64,000 nucleotides of DNA from Merluccius polli (taxonomy: Eukaryota > Chordata > Actinopteri > Gadiformes > Merlucciidae): the NCBI GenBank assembly GCA_030340625.1, contig JAOPHQ010004283.1, positions 1-64,000 of the forward strand. Reading direction: 5' to 3'. The position numbers were made by a program, and so were the translations under genes. The notes under the pieces are model-generated. The model ran no database searches. It was not told the DNA's origin and saw only the letters and a program-made list of their open reading frames with translations. This document shows positions 63,001 through 64,000 of this stretch, piece by piece (the stretch's first letter is position 1; each line of letters opens with the position of its first letter).

Positions 63001-63326
63001 AATAAGTAGCGTCTAACCCCTACCTGCTCCTTAATGACATCATCAGTAATGAGTAGTGTCTAACCCGGAGCATGATGCGGTGCTCGATGTTGAGCAGGAT
63101 CTTCTTCTTCTCGCGGTAGTCCCTGATGAGTGCGTGCAGAGTGTCACAGTGAGGCACCCAGCCAATCAGACCAGAGTTGGTGGAGAGAGGGATGACGGCG
63201 TAGCGCTGGATGCTGATGGGGGAGGTGGGGGGGAAATAAACCAATGAATAGAACAACAGAGAACCATAACACATCAGTTATGCTCTTACTCGCGTAGCTG
63301 CAATGATGATGCAACGGTGATGCAAT

Positions 63327-63382
<56 letters not shown>

Positions 63383-63824
63383 AGGGCTGGGTTTTTTCAA
63401 TACTCTACTACACTAGCAGATCAATACTTCTATTGGTACCTTAATTTGGTAATACAATAATGTGAAGAAAATGACGCTTAATGTAATTTTCTCTTTTAAA
63501 AGACTCAAAACTTTAAATAACAAGTAAAGCAAAAGCAATATGTAGCTATATGTCAGTATTATCTGTTTCGATCGGGACCCTAAAAAGTATTGCAGTTCGG
63601 TACATAGCCCTGGCATGTATATGCATGTATAACTGGTGTGTATCTAGATAGTGTGTGTTTGTGTGTGCCCATGCGTGCGTGGCCCTACCTGAGGTTCTTA
63701 CGCAGGGAGGCGGGGTCGTTGGCCAGTAATGTGTTCACCAGACCAAACAGTTGCATCACCCTCTCATCCTGCCTCAGGTCCTCATGGCCCTTCAGCAGGA
63801 ACATGAACTCATGGCCGTTGCTGC
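58856..63824 (-). CDS. mtor: mtor, serine/threonine kinase, last 12 coding exons (partial gene)
   Basis: C-terminal part of mTOR, the PI3K-related protein kinase that phosphorylates S6K, 4E-BP and AKT as the core of TORC1 and TORC2. Twelve exons (coordinates in separate entries) join in phase and encode 373 complete residues plus a split first glycine. In order they carry the ATP-site segment FLLKGHEDLRQDERV, the catalytic loop GDRHPSN split over two exons, the DFG-type HIDFGD, the activation-loop end, the phospho-site segment RTRTDSYTAG (human T2446/S2448 region), the ESIHS segment (human S2481 region) and the FATC tail ending CPFW-stop. All introns have GT/AG ends and are short (85-656 bp), as usual in compact fish genes. 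No frameshift or stop interrupts it. HEAT, FAT and FRB regions must lie beyond the right edge. Identification is certain from the family sequence; orthology to the single vertebrate mTOR is inferred. Confidence 0.97.
59068..59478. mobile_element. non-autonomous hAT-like element in the last mtor intron
   Basis: 411 bp; ends TAGGGGTGGGA and (reverse) TAGGGCTGGGA. Flanks TTAAACAC and TTAACCAC match 7 of 8. It ends about 50 bp from the donor of the penultimate mtor exon. Confidence 0.75.
59528..59633 (-). CDS. mtor: mtor exon (2nd from last): FATC domain
   Basis: 106 nt; acceptor CGTGCAG, donor GTCAGT. Completes glycine and reads RDFSHDETLDVPTQVELLIK through ENLCQCYIG plus two bases of tryptophan. 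This is the body of the FATC domain, with both conserved cysteines (QCYIGWC motif split by the intron). Confidence 0.97.
59732..59900. mobile_element. second copy of hAT-like internal sequence
   Basis: Begins CAGCGGTTCTCAAAC, a hAT-type end. Its interior (GTCTCTAGAAGTGTATAATT, ATTCAACTTTTTCCCATGGT) repeats 59341-59400 of the neighbouring element with few differences. Lies in the adjacent mtor intron. Confidence 0.55.
59942..60022 (-). CDS. mtor: mtor exon (3rd from last)
   Basis: 81 nt; acceptor ATGTAG, donor GTGAGA. Completes isoleucine and reads GDGLVQPEALNKKAIQIINR then VRDKLT, the helix that leads to FATC. A (CA)n tract sits only a few bases upstream of the acceptor, so the polypyrimidine tract here is largely (TG)n. 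Confidence 0.97.
60392..60472 (-). CDS. mtor: mtor exon (4th from last): regulatory segment
   Basis: 81 nt; acceptor TTATTCAG, donor GTGAGT. Completes a glutamate and reads ALEGIDLGETTHKKPGTTVP then ESIHSF. The ESIHS serines match the autophosphorylated human S2478/S2481 region. The first half (ALEGIDLGETTHKK) is more diverged than neighbouring exons, as expected for a flexible loop. Confidence 0.95.
60672..60737 (-). CDS. mtor: mtor exon (5th from last): phospho-regulated segment
   Basis: 66 nt; acceptor TTCCAG, donor GTGAGT. Reads NTKGNKRSRTRTDSYTAGQS then V. The threonine and serine of RTRTDS correspond to human T2446 and S2448, the S6K/AKT/AMPK-responsive sites of the negative regulatory segment. 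The human SYSAG serine after the tyrosine is threonine here (SYTAG). Confidence 0.96.
61139..61274 (-). CDS. mtor: mtor exon (6th from last)
   Basis: 136 nt; acceptor GTGCAG, donor GTAAGC. Reads VTGLDGNYRITCHTVMQVLR through DPLLNWRLMD, the end of the kinase core, plus one base of a split threonine. Confidence 0.97.
61395..61530 (-). mobile_element. DNA-transposon fragment with hairpin, in mtor intron
   Basis: The minus strand reads ATGGTCCAACCTTT ... TTCACAAC ... CGTACGAAGCAGTACT, collinear with 57653-57728. At 61419-61457 arms CACGTATGAAGCAG and CTGCTTCGTACGTG form a near-perfect hairpin. Confidence 0.5.
61553..61627 (-). CDS. mtor: mtor exon (7th from last): activation loop
   Basis: 75 nt, 25 codons, phase 0 at both ends; acceptor CACACAG, donor GTAGAG. 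Reads VAMTREKFPEKIPFRLTRML then TNAME, the activation loop of the kinase, matching the family without gaps. Confidence 0.97.
61713..61785 (-). CDS. mtor: mtor exon (8th from last): catalytic loop end and DFG
   Basis: 73 nt; acceptor CTGTAG, donor GTGAGA. Completes the arginine and reads HPSNLMLDRLSGKILHIDFG then DCFE. It holds the catalytic HPSN asparagine and the metal-binding aspartate of IDFGD, all intact, so the encoded kinase should be active. Confidence 0.97.
62105..62187 (-). CDS. mtor: mtor exon (9th from last): leads into catalytic loop
   Basis: 83 nt; acceptor CACCCAG, donor GTACGA. Reads VWFDRRTNYTRSLAVMSMVG YILGLGD plus two bases of the arginine codon. The terminal GLGDR starts the catalytic loop; its aspartate corresponds to human D2338. 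Confidence 0.96.
62302..62424 (-). CDS. mtor: mtor exon (10th from last)
   Basis: 123 nt, exactly 41 codons, phase 0 at both ends. Reads MAPDYDHLTLMEKVEVFEHA through LWLKSPSSE; acceptor CTGCAG, donor GTACAC. This is the helical insertion of the kinase C-lobe (the region that supports mLST8 binding in the solved family structures). The first ATG is internal to the protein, not a start. Confidence 0.96.
62700..63064 (+). repeat. SINE and SINE-derived tandem array abutting an mtor exon
   Basis: A SINE head (GGCAGGACAGTCTGGCGGCT GGTTAGG) leads into about five irregular tandem copies of GTCTAACCCCTACCTGCTCC TTAATGACATCATCAGTAAT. The last copy is cut after GTCTAACCC exactly at the 3' end of the mtor exon at 63065, so the donor GTTAGAC is the reverse complement of array sequence. 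A look-alike of the exon/donor junction (CTCCGG|GTGAGA on the minus strand) sits at 62766-62778. Confidence 0.8.
63065..63212 (-). CDS. mtor: mtor exon (11th from last): kinase N/C-lobe hinge
   Basis: 148 nt after acceptor CCATCAG; completes the split serine and reads IQRYAVIPLSTNSGLIGWVP through NIEHRIMLR, ending in phase 0 at CGG. The GWVPHCDTLH hinge is the part that contacts adenine-site inhibitors in the family. The donor is GTTAGA, a weaker match than neighbouring donors, and it lies in a SINE-derived tandem array that touches the exon (see the array entry). Confidence 0.97.
63327..63379. repeat. (GT)n microsatellite in mtor intron
   Basis: Pure (GT)n, 26 units. Confidence 0.95.
63384..63610. 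mobile_element. possible hAT-like fragment in mtor intron
   Basis: AGGGCTGGGTTTTTTCAATA at the left, and TTCGGTACATAGCCCT at the right, a short inverted end. No clear target duplication. Confidence 0.3.
63689..63824 (-). CDS. mtor: mtor exon (12th from last): ATP-binding segment
   Basis: Begins after acceptor CTGCAG with phase 1 (split glycine, then SNGHEFMFLLKGHEDLRQ) and ends NLAG-type as CTC AG before donor GTAGGG, leaving a split serine. 136 nt, 44 full codons. It contains the lysine of LLKGHE that contacts ATP in the N-lobe (human K2187) and the DLRQDERV helix typical of PIKK kinases. Confidence 0.97.
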
Positions 63825-63884
63825 CTGCAGGGGCCGACAAACACAACACAGCGTTGACCCTCCAATCTCACGCACATTAGCCTG

Positions 63885-64000
63885 GCATCGCCAGACCAAT
63901 TCACAAATGCGTATTAGTCTGGAACCTCTCAGTTAATTTTCGATTTCCAGGGGGCGTTATCAACGGGCGCAGACCAAAATGCCTCTGGACGCAATTGGAT
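63885..64000. repeat. dispersed-repeat-like intron sequence cut by the window edge
   Basis: TTAGCCTGGCATCGCCAGAC (internal inverted CTGGC/GCCAG) and the following GGGGGCGTTATCAACGGGCG resemble a common fish non-autonomous DNA repeat. It continues past the edge. No mtor exon is visible here. Confidence 0.35.

Overview
This window is nuclear DNA from a bony fish, very probably a percomorph teleost. The reasons are spliced vertebrate genes with GT/AG introns, a landscape packed with CA/GA microsatellites and minisatellites, and many teleost-type transposon fragments: tRNA-derived SINEs, L2/CR1-like LINE tails and non-autonomous hAT elements. There are no operons, no CRISPR arrays and no prokaryotic features.

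Two host genes can be supported, both on the minus strand. (1) The 3' end of mtor occupies 58856-63824. Its last 12 coding exons read without a break from the ATP-binding lysine segment of the kinase domain, through the catalytic and DFG loops and the regulatory phospho-site segment, to the FATC terminus CPFW and stop. Every exon phase joins, giving 373 complete codons before the stop. The upstream exons lie beyond the right edge. (2) A TAFA5 (FAM19A5) family gene occupies 7005-32069. It has a signal-peptide exon (31970-32069), a first cysteine exon (21186-21335) and a second cysteine exon (7005-7132). The very short last coding exon was not located. Transcription of both genes runs right to left, so the mtor tail is followed after about 25 kb by the TAFA5 start. 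The genes have unrelated jobs (growth signalling kinase versus secreted neural cytokine-like protein), and their linkage is only positional.

Layout. 1-7000: microsatellites, a 1-kb 16-bp minisatellite with higher-order structure, SINEs, a LINE tail and a short interstitial telomere-like run. 7005-32069: TAFA5 with two large introns (about 14 and 10.6 kb). Intron 2 carries a recent LINE with an uninterrupted 746-codon reverse transcriptase ORF (12505-14745) and a 674-bp hAT element with a perfect 8-bp target duplication (18945-19618). 32070-34100: likely TAFA5 5' UTR/promoter zone, with a 22-bp VNTR directly upstream of the start codon, a G-run minisatellite and GC-rich sequence. 34100-58300: intergenic, mostly simple repeats and minisatellites with SINEs, plus unique islands (38.7-39.2, 42.5-44.3, 55.6-57.0 kb) that may hold regulatory elements. 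52388-53608: a TTAA-bounded element with three related termini and an exon-like short ORF. 58856-63824: mtor exons, with SINE and hAT material in the introns. In one intron a SINE-derived tandem array abuts a splice donor.

Nothing here is convincingly a new biological system. The observations most worth a second look are the mtor donor made of SINE-array sequence, the VNTR at the TAFA5 start, the TTAA-bounded element, and the mtor-TAFA5 linkage.
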